Shown here: piece after piece, positions 1 to 11,302 of the stretch
How the letters are laid out: each line of letters starts with the position of its first letter
Position numbering within the stretch: position 1 is the stretch's first letter
Source of the DNA: Pectinophora gossypiella
Taxonomy: Eukaryota > Arthropoda > Insecta > Lepidoptera > Gelechiidae
Reading direction: 5' to 3'
Assembly: GCF_024362695.1 (NCBI RefSeq)
Contig: NC_065404.1
Location: forward strand, 12,998,604 to 13,062,603
Length of the DNA: 64,000 bases
Notes under the pieces: generated by a model
Told to the model about the DNA's origin: nothing
Seen by the model: only the letters and a program-made list of their open reading frames with translations
The model's database searches: none
Position numbers and translations under genes: made by a program

Positions 1-480
1 GCGAGACCAACAATATACCCTGTACGCAGTAGGGTTGTCAGGACCCGGATTTTTCTTGAGTTTGTTGACAGTCCTTCATTGCAATTGGTGGTCTATTTAT
101 TTATTTACTTTAACGAAGACTAACATCTGAATAGTACAGTAAATAATATAACTTAGAGTAAATAATTATTATGGCGATAGATCTTAAAAAAAGAGACTAC
201 CCTACATACTAAATAGTTTGCCTAAGAACATCCGTCTCGAACCAAACAAAAGTTTAAAAACTACTTAAACAATAGCTTTTAGATTCGTGTCCTGGCTAAT
301 TCATGCTACTAATTGTTTATTTGGTTAATTTATTTAATTGTGATATACGTACAAATTACTATTACATGTATTTGTTATTAGTAGAGACTCTTTCCTACAG
401 ACAAACTGTTTAAACAGTTTATTTTATTTTTTAAACAGTTTTGCAGGGCATTGATAAATTGTATATTTAGTAGTACATAA
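1..480. other. Intergenic DNA, nothing recognised
   Basis: AT-rich sequence with no open frame of note, no splice-like coding block and no repeat family that I recognise. Confidence 0.5.
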
Positions 481-660
481 CATAACATAAACAGCCTATA
501 TACGTTCCCCCTGCTGGGCACAGGCCTCCCCTCAATCAACCGAAGGGGGTATGGAGCATACTCCACCACGCTGCTCCTATGCGGGTTGGTTGAGGTGTTT
601 TTACGGCTAATAGCCGGGACCAACGGCTTAGCGTGCCTTTCGAAGCACGGAATCATCTTA
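481..660 (-). repeat. SINE 3'-part fragment
   Basis: Read on the minus strand this runs from a 'ccgtgcttcg'-type block through 'gtccccggct'-like sequence to a 'ggttgattgaggggaggcct' and 'cccagcagtggga'-type tail. The same tail recurs at 12.1, 14.05, 23.05, 40.1, 47.65, 54.95 and 57.75 kb. It is a decayed fragment with no tRNA-like head. It abuts a MITE half directly at 660/661. Confidence 0.7.
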
Positions 661-800
661 GGAAAATTCATGAAAATGTTATTGTTTTTTAAATTATTTT
701 CAGTTCGACGGAAAATTCCACCTGATATCAACTCGGCATCATGGTCTCAATTATCACACAAAGTTTTCGTTATGATGTCACTAACACTAACAAAATAAAT
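661..800 (+). repeat. Half copy of palindromic MITE family M
   Basis: This is the right half of the family-M palindrome: 'ttcagttcgacggaaaattc', then 'tgatatcaactc', 'catggtct', and 'gatgtcactaacac' at the end. The left half is absent. Other copies lie at 22.5, 41.1, 41.8, 45.9, 49.4, 54.4, 59.6 and 61 kb. Confidence 0.7.
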
Positions 801-814
801 AAATAAATAACACG

Positions 815-2995
815 CTGTATTTAGAACAAACTAGTAAAACTGAAGTATCTTATTTCTACAATAAATTATAAATCTACATCTAATCTTTTTTAAAAATAAA
901 ATTGTGTCACCCCTACGGCCCCCGTAGGTCGGGTAATCCAACTATTCAATTTTCAGGCCAAAAGGATTGCCGGGACTGGGTTTTTTATCTCACCCTGATC
1001 CGTACAAGCAGTTATTGCGGCGATACCGCAAGTCTTATGAGATCTATTGTGTTAGCTTCTCTTTATTTTTTTGGCGAATATGACGAACTGGACGAGGAAA
1101 AAGTTGATTGAGATGAAGAAGGTACTAGGGATAATAATGTATATTGTATACATTGTAATGTGTTGCTGTAGTTCCAAGATGGTACTCGGTATAATAATAC
1201 GTATATATGGTATACAGTCAGGAGTACTAATATTTATACACTTTGAAACCATGTCACATTAACTTTTTTGACAAATTGAACTGTAAGTCTCACTAATTGT
1301 CAAACATGTTAGTGCGATAGGGTTCTAAAGTGGGTACATGATATTGCTCATGACTGTACATTATAATGTGTTGCTGTAGTTTCAATTAGATAAGTAGGTA
1401 CTTAGAGTAAACCATGACATCAAAACACATATTATGAAAAATTTTACCTACCATAATTAGTGAGGTAACACCAACCTATAGTGAGGCAGGTTGTGGACAT
1501 CACCACTCCGATTTTTTAAAATTATATTTGCCATCTATCTCTCTTAGAACAGATAACACTTACCATAAAGTGAGAAAAAAATATTTTTGTCTCTTTCCTA
1601 CCTAAAATCTAACTAATTATCTTACAAAATTTGCCAAAAACAATGTAAATACTTCCGTCTAAAAATAGTCAGTCGAAACATTAGGCAACTTGTCTAATTG
1701 TTGCGAGATTAACGCCAGGGGAAAACTCAAAACATGGAGGAAAAAACCTATTATCCTTTCTGTTTTGCGAGGTGAGGAAGGATATTACAAAACTGCCCAA
1801 GTGAGAATCAGACTTACACGCTTAGGGTTCCATACTTAAAATAATGTACCTAATAAATGAGCTGCCGTACCCACTGTACTAAGGTATATTCGCTAACACA
1901 GAGCACAGTAACCAAGTTACTTGTGGTTAGTGCCTCTACTTAAAGGTACTCGTTAATTCATAATTTAGTTGCAATGAAATATAAATATATTTAATTCATA
2001 ATTTAGTTGAAATGAAATGAAATATATTTATTGTGGTAGTTTTTTTTATATATTATTCTCTACTATTTACACAGATATTTGAACAAACAGCCACAAGGTT
2101 TAGGTACCTAGGTATTTGCCATTTTGATTACTTCAGAGAAGTGAGGTCGCCTATTCGTACTGTAGTTTGTTTTCAAACTTTTGATATTTGATTTGATTTT
2201 ACATGCGGAACCCTATAACTGTAAAATTGTCGCGTTGTCAACCCTCGCGAGTGGAAGAGACAGTGATGGCCATTAATTAGAAGGGTTGGATGAAGATATT
2301 TCATTATTTCTTCTCTCCTTTTTTACTTTTCACCCTTTTTTGTGTCGACAACTTTCCCATTTTTCGAGTTCGTAAACTCCAAGAGAGTAGCGGACGGAAA
2401 AGTCGAGGTAAATTGCGTGAGTTAAATTACGTGGACCATTGAATACCTAGATTACTTTAGGGTTTATTAGTTCAATAAGTAACAAATACATTATTCAATT
2501 GCCGTTAGTAGAATTTTATTCTTCATAAAATAACGTAACTTTAACGGCTGGTAGAGGAAGCTAGGGCTGCTAGAAAGACGTACATCGACTAAATTGGGGA
2601 TGTCCTAAAAAAAAGTGCTTAGTACGATCTTTATCTTATTTTTTTACAACATTAAAAATAGGTACAAAATAATTGTTTTCAACTAGATCTCAGCACAAGA
2701 TACGTGTGCCAGCTTACCCAAATGGGACGAAGCTTATACGGAATGTTTGTTGCGGCATCTAGTTATACAAGTTACACAACAACAAAACCCAAATTAACAG
2801 ATGCATCATTTGTATTACACAAACCTGGATAATATGTATTACACAAACAATGCACCAACAAAAAATATCATTGTTAGGTGTAATTTAAAGTTATAGAACC
2901 TTATAAACTAAAGTATAGCAACACAAATAGTACTACTGTGTTATTTTAAGTGAAGAGAACAGGATATCATTAATTTATTTCAGAAGTTATTACAA
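815..2995. other. Intergenic DNA with minor repeats
   Basis: No gene is seen. A roughly 25-bp block around 'aatgtgttgctgtagtt' occurs twice (near 1155 and 1362). A ~38-bp unit around 'aattcataatttagttg' is tandemly duplicated at about 1955-2030. The rest is AT-rich and unassigned. Confidence 0.5.
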
Positions 2996-2999
2996 TTAT

Positions 3000-3070
3000 C
3001 GGTCTACTTTGAACCGGCGGCGTGCATGGTTGAAACGATTGATGAACGTGGAGGAACAAAGAAAGTAGGT
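3000..3070 (+). mobile_element. Decayed RTE-like LINE 3' fragment
   Basis: The text 'gaaacgattgatgaacgtgg' and its flanks match the reverse complement of the longer LINE remnant at 56165-56560, where this segment encodes a Met-Lys-Arg-Leu-Met-Asn-Val-Glu stretch. Frame is lost beyond about 3070. Confidence 0.55.
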
Positions 3071-3149
3071 AGGCTTTCTAGTCGTACCTTAAGGCACATC
3101 CAAGAAGAATTGGAATGGGCCACGCAACGCCATAAATAGTTAGGGAAGA

Positions 3150-3997
3150 AAAACGTATAACCCTGTGACAATTTAGTAGTAATCCATACCCATCGAAAAT
3201 TCCCTTTAATCAGCCCCTAATAATCCTTAAAATAAATTGTATTCTTACCGTGTACCGCCTAACGCGTAAGTACAAGCAAGACAGTTAGTTCGCGTTCACC
3301 CCCTTCCTCCCTAGCCGCATTTAAGTCTAAATTAATAATCAGGGGGGGGGGGCGTCGACGGCCAATACGAATTGGTGCGGGGCGAAGAGTAACTATTCTA
3401 TACGTACTATAATTATTTCTGTAGTCTGAACGAAATCGTCTACCAAACCTTTGCGACTCGCAAAAATGATATTTTCAAGCCAACCCAGCACTGGCCACGG
3501 CAAAACCCCAAAAAAAGTACAGACCCCAACAACCATAAAACAACAACCCAGGACACGCACTTTATCAAGCAATCTCATAATCAAACGGTGCACTTTGTTA
3601 ACAAGGTGCTAAGTCGGAATTTATGTAAACTGTTCTGAGCTCGTTCCAGTTATCTGAGATTAAAATCAGGTGCCTACGCGCAGGAGGCGCCGGCAATCAC
3701 TCCTTAGGGAATGGCTTTATTTGCGGAGCCTTATCATCACTTAACATATCTGCATATTCATTAAGAGATCAATCAAATTGTTCTCTCAACGCGTCGAGAT
3801 CTCGTGAGCATAAATCTGGATTTCGAACGCGGGATTAAAATGTGTTGTGGATTTGGTCGCGGTTAGGTTGAGTAATGGATGTTGAGTTCATTAGCTTCTT
3901 GCATGGTATAAACATTCTTGATCGGAATTGGTTTCGTATATTTTAGAAACGAAAGTTAAGAAGGTGGATTAATTAGGTGCGTCTTCTTACTCCAACG
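3150..3997. other. Intergenic DNA
   Basis: No gene or known repeat is recognised. A run of ten G residues lies at about 3343-3352. Confidence 0.45.
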
Positions 3998-4007
3998 GCA
4001 AATATGC

Positions 4008-4272
4008 TTTTTTTTTTGACGTGACTTATTGTAGATTTGCCGCAGATGGCATTAACTACTTGGCCGGACAAATGGGGAGCGCTGAAGGCTCTCACCCGGT
4101 ACAACGTTTAAGACAACAGGCCTGAGGGTGCCCAGTTGGGCGCGAACCTCGGCTCAGGGCGTCGTCTGAGAGGAAAAATATTTGAAAGAATTAATCGACC
4201 CTAGTGGGTCGATAGCGATAAGCGCTGAATGAGGGAAATCGTCGACCACGCCGGCGGGGTCGGTATCGGGGA
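4008..4272 (-). mobile_element. 5'-truncated Jockey-type LINE stub with TSD
   Basis: On the minus strand this is the last 255 bp of the LINE at 14858-20401 (4018-4271 matches 14906-15159 with no difference that I can find), followed by a short poly(A) (T run 4008-4017). It is flanked by a 10-bp duplication, GCAAATATGC, at 3998-4007 and 4273-4282. The identity and intact duplication point to a recent insertion by target-primed reverse transcription that ended early. One extra base, A at 4272, is not explained by the parent sequence. It holds only the ORF2 end and the 3' UTR, so it cannot code. Confidence 0.93.
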
Positions 4273-4282
4273 GCAAATATGC

Positions 4283-5080
4283 GTGATCTTAATGTATGTA
4301 TGAGGATCAATTAAAGGGATAGGCTGGGCCTTAGCCAAGCAAACGATTACCAAAAACAACAATGTAAACGATATGTCACTTTATGTTAATCTACTGTTTA
4401 TTCCTATACGTACACTATTTGTTCGATAACTCTGTAGTTTTCCGTAATCGTTTGCAACTTGGTTAAGGTTCCAGGTTACATGTCACCACTGCCACTTTAC
4501 TTCTCATCGGTCATGACTAAGAGTGATTCAGGGTGTCAATATCAAGTGAATGCAAATAGGACTAGTTCCGCCACTCGTATAGATTACTTAAACAGCAATA
4601 AAGTGAACTAATATTGCCCATAGGCATCATTCTCAATCAGTTATACTTGACTTAGAAGTGAATCATTGAAGCGTCAAACTCCATGCTCCTATGCGCCCAT
4701 TGTCGTCGTGTACCTCCAATCCACCTGACGTCCTGCCACCCACTACGTCTACACAAAAAGATATTGTTTCACGATCCATTCACAAATCTCGATCATTGAT
4801 TGTTTTAAACAGACACAGACTCCGCGACGCCGCCCGATTCGAGTCAAAGCTTGATTTTTCTGGTTATTGTCCTACGAAAATCGACGGGGCCTCGGGTCTA
4901 TCAATCAGAGGACCCCCGGGGGCCGTTTCCGACCAGGTGTCCTTTTGGAATTTGCACCGAAAAACTGCGCTTTAAGTTGGATTTGAGAAAAAAATTGACA
5001 TGCATTGTTGTAGTTCTGCGTAGTGAGCCGGCGGCGCTTGCAAGCCTACCTGCCTGGGCCGCCGCGATTTATGGTAACTC
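4283..5080. other. Intergenic DNA
   Basis: No recognised gene. A moderately GC-rich patch lies at 4680-5060 ('ggacccccgggggccg' near 4911). Its two overlapping short open frames have no supporting features. Confidence 0.4.
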
Positions 5081-5081
5081 T

Positions 5082-5506
5082 ATAAAATTTTTAACAAAAA
5101 AAAACCGACTTCAAACGCAAAACTAAAAAGCAATAAATAAATTTACTTCGCACAAAGTAATTAGTACGTATTTTCAATTAGTTAATTAATTTATAATTCT
5201 GAAGCCGGTGCCAAGGAAATGCTACAACGAAGTACCGATTCATATATTTTTCAATACTGATTGTTTTGTAATATTTTGTTTGACATTGTTTTGTAATTGC
5301 TTTGATATAGGTATTAAACAATATTGTGTGTACATAGTAATTTGATATTGTAGTAGGGTTGTTGTAGCATTTACTTGGCACCGACTTCAGAATTATAAAT
5401 TAATTAACTAATTGAAAATACGTACTAATTACTTTGTGCGAAGTAAATTTATTTATTGCTTTTTAGTTTTGCGTTTGAAGTCGGTTTTTTTTTGTTAAAA
5501 ATTTTA
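5082..5506. repeat. Long inverted repeat (foldback element)
   Basis: Arms at 5082-5228 and 5361-5506 are reverse complements with only a few differences ('aagccggtgccaagga' against 'aagtcggtgccaagta'). The spacer is about 130 bp. Each outer end carries the 'accgacttcaaa' motif. The structure would fold into a ~146-bp stem. It may be a freestanding foldback MITE or the left part of a larger element ending near 7136, where the same motif recurs inverted. Confidence 0.85.
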
Positions 5507-5635
5507 TTTTATTTTACGATTTTAAGTGATGGTTAGACCGAGCAAGGATGCAGACAGACAGATTTTCTGATTTATATTCATATATAATAATATAATATAT
5601 TATTAGTAGTGATCACAATTATTATTGATGAACAT

Positions 5636-5725
5636 GTTTACACACACACTCACACACGCGCTAACGCACACGAGCACACGCGCACGTACACACGCACACA
5701 CACAGATACACGCACACACACAGAC

Positions 5726-5777
<52 letters not shown>

Positions 5778-5826
5778 ACACACGCACACACACACACACA
5801 CATGTGTATGTGTACATACACACATG
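5636..5826. repeat. (CA)n microsatellite with CG interruptions
   Basis: About 190 bp of CA repeats, interrupted by GA, TA and a pure CG stretch (about 5760-5774). All long open frames here, on both strands, are translations of the dinucleotide and should not be called genes. Confidence 0.97.
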
Positions 5827-5950
5827 TGGTTGTCAGTGGAAGCTGCTATCATACACACTCACGCATACATATAGATACAGTAGATTTCGCGTGGTTCGCT
5901 CGCTGCTAAAGCAGCTCGCGTGTCCTGTTTATTCGAAACTGTCCCTCTTC

Positions 5951-6900
5951 GTATGGCGGCCATCTTGTTTTTCAGCCATTTTGTTTTTTTTCACCGGCGA
6001 CAGAATTTGACCAAGATTTAAATGGGTGTCGTGGAAACAAACAAAATCCAGGTGCAATAGGTTTGCCAGACCGTAGGATGTCTCCCTGATTGGGAGCAGT
6101 TTTCAAAGATGACGTTCCGATCACACCCCTATACATCATTTTTACCCCCAAGACATTTTCTGGAAAAACAAAATTTTGTATGGCGGCCATCTTGTTTTTT
6201 CGCCATTTTGTATTTTTTTCACCGGCCATTAAATTCGACCAAGATTTAAATAGGTTTCGTGAAAGAAAAATTGGTTCAGGTGTGATAGTTTCGCCAGGCC
6301 GTAGGGTGTCACCCTGATGCGGAGCAGTTTTCGAAAATCAGGAAGTATTTCCATACTTAACATGACGATCCAATCACAACCCCGATATATATTTTATATC
6401 CCGAGACATTTTCTGAAAAAACAAAATTGTGTATGGCGGCCATCTTGTTTTTCCGCCATTTTGTTTTTTTTTTACGCGCTATGGAATTTGACCAAGATTT
6501 AAATAAGTGCTCTGAAAGAAATATTGGTTCACGTGCGATAGTTTTGCCAGGCCGTAGAGTATCTCTCTGATGCGGAGCAGTTTTTGGTGACCAGAAAGTA
6601 TTTCCGTACTCTACATGACGTTTTGAGTAAGCGCCCCATACATTATTTTTACCCAAACGGGCTTCTTCCAAAATCGACAAAATTTTGTATGGCGGCCATC
6701 TTTTTTTTCCGCCATTTTGTTTTTTTGCACCGGCGATTGAATTTGATCAAGATTTAAATACGTTTCGTGAAAGAAAAATTGCTCCAGGTTGTATAGTTTT
6801 GCCAGGCCATAGGGTATCTCCCTGATGCTGACCAGTTTTCGAAGGTCGGGAAGTTTTCCCGAAGCTTAAAGATCGATCCGATCAATATGACTTTACAAAC
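5951..6900 (+). repeat. Tandem array, ~230-256-bp unit, four copies
   Basis: Units begin with 'gtatggcggccatcttg' at 5951, 6178, 6431 and 6687 (spacings 227, 253, 256). Each continues through 'ccgccattttg', 'gaccaagatttaaat', 'gttttgccaggccgtag' and 'ctccctgat'-like blocks. Copies differ at many sites, so the array is old. No coding frame survives across units. Every unit carries a 'GGCCATCTTG' match followed closely by a 'GCCATTTTG' match. Confidence 0.9.
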
Positions 6901-7063
6901 GCACTAGTCGCTCCTACGATTTTTGAAAATTCCCCTCGATTTCTCTGGTCTTCCATCATCAGATCCTGACTTCCTTGACATGGGACCCCCTTGGGTATAT
7001 CTCCTTTCAAACAAAAAAAGAATTATCAAAATCGGTTCATATACGACGAAGATATGCCCGAAC

Positions 7064-7094
<31 letters not shown>

Positions 7095-7137
7095 TATACG
7101 GTCGAATTGAGAACCTCCTCCTTTTTTGAAGTCGGTA
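6901..7137 (+). repeat. Right end of repeat, A-tract and 'gaagtcggt' terminus
   Basis: Non-coding repeat sequence ('gggacccccttgggtatat') leads to a ~27-bp A tract (about 7068-7094) and ends at 'tttgaagtcggt' (7125-7136). That terminus is the inverted match of 'accgacttcaaa' at 5104-5115. It is consistent with one compound element spanning roughly 5.1-7.14 kb. Confidence 0.6.
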
Positions 7138-7139
7138 AA

Positions 7140-8215
7140 AATTACACGTACTTACCAGAACTGTGACATAAAATACGGAGTCAAACTTGACATGGTTTTA
7201 CCCAAACTGGAGTGAAATTTCTTTCCGTGCAGGGATGAAAAAGAATAGATACAATATTTCATCCTGCTTATCATGTCGTTAAAACTATGACATATCAGGT
7301 TTTTTGCATAAAAATACAATAACAAGTAAAAAAAAGTTTGCAAGCTTTCTCATGACGCGACACGATTCGAGTGCAAGATAGATGACAACCTAGAAGATAC
7401 ACTTATTACTAATTATCTAAACAATGTCTTTAAAACTTCATCAAAAAATGGTCAAACGTCTATTATTGTGTCCTAAAACCCTAAAATTGCACAACCATGC
7501 GATATCTGATTGTAACTTGAGAAAGTCATAATGTACTCCACATATAAGAACGTACTTAAACTTTTCAATCAACTCTTCAATAGACAACGTCGTAGTAATT
7601 TCACTTCTAGAATCGAATCATAAACTTGCATCGATACCAAATTGGAAAACTCATTTGAATACGCAGAAGGCTATCAAGAGTACACATAAATCAATTTCTT
7701 CTTTTGATCCGCAGTCACCTTGAAAGACTCAACTAACGCTACTAAACTGTTACTCTCAACTTTAATTTGTCTCTAAAATTGAATGGAAATCGCTTAAAAT
7801 ACGACATATCGTAAAATCTTTGAAATACGACATCGAGAGATGTTCAATTGTAGGGCAATTGTCGAATGGTCTTCGCTCTTTTTAATATGACCAAATTAAA
7901 AAAGCATGTTACTGAAACTTGTGCCGTTGTAATAAGGGTTCTTAAAGGGTATTCCTAATTTTGTAGGGCACTTACTTATAAATCATTAGCAGGTAAATGT
8001 ACAAACTAATGTAAAGAGGACGGTGCTTTGTCGCTAAGCGTGACGTATGAATGAGTTTCAGGTATCAATGCGGTAGAATTCCCAATTTTGTGCAATATTT
8101 CATTGGCTTTGGGTATACCTCCGGCTGAGTGTGATTGTTAACTAGTTTTGTAATCATTTTGTAGACTTGAATAATGAGTGGCATGAATTATTAAAATACT
8201 ACGAGTAGTATGTAC
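7140..8215. other. Intergenic DNA
   Basis: AT-rich with no gene, splice-bounded coding block or repeat family that I can assign. Confidence 0.45.
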
Positions 8216-8218
8216 ATC

Positions 8219-8360
8219 ATAGAAGGAAAGCTACAAACAAAGAGACGAAGGGGAAGACCAAGAAGAGCTTACATGGAACTGATCAAGAAGAAGGTGAACG
8301 TCGTGTCTTATAAGGAAGTTATAAGGAATTGGCCTTTGATAGACAAAAATAGAGAATGAT
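8219..8360 (+). pseudogene. LINE reverse-transcriptase C-terminal remnant
   Basis: One frame reads I-E-G-K-L-Q-T-K-R-R-R-G-R-P-R-R, then E-L-I-K-K-K-V-N-V-V-S-Y-K-E-V. This is the Gly-Arg-Pro-Arg block and following helix that close the ORF of many non-LTR elements. It stops at 8358. No reverse-transcriptase core precedes it, so it is a 5'-truncated remnant. Confidence 0.7.
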
Positions 8361-8524
8361 ACACCGACAAGATCGTGACTCTTAAATTAGTTGACTAAGT
8401 ACATGAGAGATATCATCGTACTTACATTTAACATGGTTTTCTAAAATGTTTAATGATTCATAATATTAATATTAAAATATCTGTGTTAACACAGAACAGG
8501 GCAAATGATACTTCGCTAGGTCAA

Positions 8525-8745
8525 AGATAAATTACGAAATTCTGATTACTAAATAAAGCCAGATCTAGAGGTGAAAAAAACCTTTTAATTCGTCTATTTA
8601 ACTTATTTAGGAATTTTAATAAAGAAATATGTAATGTCGCAACATTTTGTCACGGTTTTCTATGACGTCACAGGTTGCTTTTTCATACAAATTCCATAGT
8701 AATTTCGTGTTTTGACGTTTAGTAAAAAGTTACTGATTTGACTAG
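8525..8745 (+). repeat. Repeat family E, copy 1 (CRE palindrome)
   Basis: A ~220-bp repeat ending in 'tatgacgtcacag', 'atacaaattccatagtaatt', 'gtgttttgacgtttagta'. Copies 2 and 3 lie at 11303-11503 and 32389-32602 in the same orientation. All three keep the TGACGTCA palindrome. No open frame and no clear terminal repeats. Confidence 0.8.
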
Positions 8746-8767
8746 TCAGAGCGTCAACTTACATGTT

Positions 8768-8832
8768 TTCTTTTTCAACGTGATTTATTGTAGGTTTGCC
8801 TCGGGTGGCACTACTTGGCTGGAAAACAACTT
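8768..8832 (-). mobile_element. Decayed Jockey-type LINE 3' end
   Basis: 'cgtgatttattgtaggtttg' and 'ggcactacttggctgg' match the 3' UTR of the LINE at 14858-20401 with many substitutions. Only about 60 bp remains. Confidence 0.65.
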
Positions 8833-8834
8833 AT

Positions 8835-10433
8835 ATGGTCGAACATTATTAATTATATACTTTTTTCTATACCAGCTGGACTTTAACACAAAAGTACCCC
8901 AAGTACACGAAACAAAAAATCCGCAGATTCGAGACAATGTCATCGCATTCAATCACGGACAGGTGTCACTGGTATCATAACCATAACGTCTCGGGATGAC
9001 GTCTTAAATCTATGCACAACAATGGCCAAGTTCGGGGTCTTTTGTAGTCGCCAATAGTCGCCATTATCTTTGCCCACGTGAGGCAGGTGAGCGGCGCACG
9101 CGCGCATCTGCCAACACAAAAACGCTGTGTCGGCTTGCGCAAGATTTTAATCGTTTTTTTTCGACCGAAATGATGACAGTTCCTTAGGTATTTCGCGCCA
9201 ATCTAACGGCTTCCCGGGGCGCTAGCAGCTGTCTGTTTTTTCTTTTAACGGAAAATTTACACTTCATATATATCACTATCACTTCATGATAGCATTTATG
9301 CGACAAATGTCTATTTACACTAAAGTTTTAAGGCGTCATGTTTACTATCAAGCGTATCAAACATACGCGGTACATATAAAATAACTTCGAAGGAAACGTC
9401 TAAGCTATTGAAAGGAAAGCCTTGTAAAAAAATAACACAAAATACACATTTCAAAGCACCTGAAAATCTAATATGAAAATTGACATCATTTCACCGTCAA
9501 AGCGCGTCAGTCATTCTAATAATATATTCACGACATTCGCATATGATTTAAAAGTCACATTTATAATAACGCGTGAAGGATTCTGATTGCTTCGAGTGCT
9601 TGCTGTAGGGTATACGTGACAGTTGTGTACCGGTGTACCCCATTAGAATGGGTACGCGACGGGAATGCGCGACCGCGATTGCCTCGCATCGGGTCGCACA
9701 ATGCGGGACAAAACGCGCCACTACAGGACGATTACCCTCTCTGAGACTCGCATGCCGTGGATTCGTGAATATCGCGGCTGTAGCCTGATCTGTTTTACTT
9801 GATCCTTCTGTCGGAACAGCACTAATGCTGTTCAACGATGTTAAGATACTTAGGTACATCCAGCGCGCGTAATATCCAGACTACGGAAAAATCACGCTCT
9901 GAAAAGTATATTAAGTATATTAAGTAGTAAGTATATTAAGAAATGGACTGAAAATAGGGACGCAGCCGCGCTCTCCAGATTGGCTCAGAATGGGGAAGAC
10001 TTTGCGGTGGCGGATGGCAGTTTTAGAAGAAGAAAAGTATGAAACAAAGAAAAATAGTTAAATTTCTCTGAATTTCGTCCGAATATTAGTGTTTACAAAC
10101 CCTTATGACAAATTGGCATACGACCACGGCTATCTTAAGACATGTGCGAATTAGCCCTTTCATTTGACACCCAACACAATAACATTTCAAAAAAAAACCT
10201 CACTTTATGTCCTCTAGAGGTCGCCACATTGAATTTAGCGTGACGTCACATAGCCTATAACCACCGGACAATTAAGACGCTTCTAGTGACACCTCATTTG
10301 TTAAATTCTGACAGGTGGTATAGAAGTTAGATTGGAACAGACATGCAGACATACATACACAGCGGTCAAACACATAACTCTCCTTTTTGCCTCGCCGCAG
10401 TCGAGTATAATACTCCAAGATTTGAAGATACTT
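8835..10433. other. Intergenic DNA with a GC-rich patch
   Basis: No gene supported. 9050-9130 is GC-rich with 'cccacgtgaggcaggtgag' (an E-box, CACGTG). A 103-codon minus-strand open frame at 9548-9859 has no homology that I recognise, nor a poly(A) signal or splice context. The sequence 'agtatattaa' is repeated in tandem at about 9905-9940. Confidence 0.4.
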
Positions 10434-10736
10434 TGAAAAATTTGAAGAGGAGCTCGGTGGCGCAGCGGTTAACGCGCTCGGTCTGAGATTGTTGAAGTTA
10501 AGCAACTTTCGCAAAGGCCGGTCATAGGATGGGTGACCACAAAAAAAAAAGTTTTCATCTCGAACTCCTCCGTGCTTCGGAAGGCACGTTAAGCCGTTGG
10601 TCCCGGCTGCATTAGCAGTCGTTAATAACCACCAATCCGCACTGGGCCCGCGTGGTGGTTTAAAGCCCGATCTCCCTATCCATCCATAGGGAAGGCACGT
10701 GCCCCAGCAGTGGGGACGTTAATGGGCTGGTGATGA
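10434..10736 (+). repeat. SINE with 5S-rRNA-like and tRNA-like head, with TSD
   Basis: The head holds 'gaagttaagcaac' and 'ggatgggtgaccac', matching box A and box C of the 5S rRNA internal promoter. Just upstream is 'tggcgcagcggttaacgcg', which resembles a tRNA A-box. The body has 'tccgtgcttcggaaggcacg', shared with the tRNA-type SINEs in this window, and the 3' end has 'ccccagcagtggggacg'. A 12-bp duplication, TTGAAGATACTT, flanks it (10422-10433 and 10737-10748). A 5S-derived SINE is the likely class; mobilisation would depend on LINE proteins. Confidence 0.88.
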
Positions 10737-10748
10737 TTGAAGATACTT

Positions 10749-11189
10749 ATATTTTTGTCTTTGATTCAACTGAATTACAATTCATGTTACAAAATTGATT
10801 AATACGTACGAGTATGTTCTCAAAATAAATACTCTAAGACCTTTTACTCGTTTTTTTTTACATAACAAACTTCATCCTCATTTTGTCACTCGAAATTTCG
10901 CCGGGGAGTCGATCAAGACGCACCCATCCTCCTGTTTCCGAGGTGCGAATAAGTGGTTCCGTGGAAATATTTCAAATCAGCGCGGCTATGCCGTATACAG
11001 GCAATAACGATTGACGTGACACGCATGCACCGTGTGCCGACTGCCTAATGTGACGGTGAATGCCGCTCACTCGGCCTCTCGCCCTATTTATTACGTCTGT
11101 GTTTTGGTGAAGCCAGTACAGGTCGCGAATACGTGATACACGATTGTAAGAAAGGTTTTTGAACAAATGCCTACTAACATACATACTTG
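10749..11189. other. Intergenic DNA
   Basis: No gene or known repeat. Two short open frames on opposite strands near 10.8-11.2 kb lack support. Confidence 0.4.
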
Positions 11190-11300
11190 TGGTGCTAATG
11201 GTGCTAATTCCTGAAATCACCATCTAATTTTATTGTAAGTTATGTCTGTCATTTTCTTATCCGCCAAAAAAGAAAGGGACTGGTAATCAACAAGCATAAA
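11190..11300 (+). repeat. Half copy of MITE family F
   Basis: Matches the left terminal repeat of the fuller copy at 50618-50924 ('ctaattttattgtaagttat', 'cttatccgcc', 'aagaaagggac'). The right half is missing, and repeat family E follows at once. Confidence 0.7.
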
Positions 11301-11302
11301 AA

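Noticed and set aside
5603..5909. Several 65-133-residue His/Thr- or Cys/Val-rich open frames on both strands
   Set aside because: They are translations of the (CA)n microsatellite and have no gene signals.
5951..6900. CRISPR-like array
   Set aside because: Units are long (227-256 bp) and diverged, with no short direct repeats and unique spacers, and the genome is eukaryotic.
9548..9859. A 103-residue minus-strand frame as a gene
   Set aside because: No recognisable family, no poly(A) signal nearby, biased composition from a GC-rich patch.
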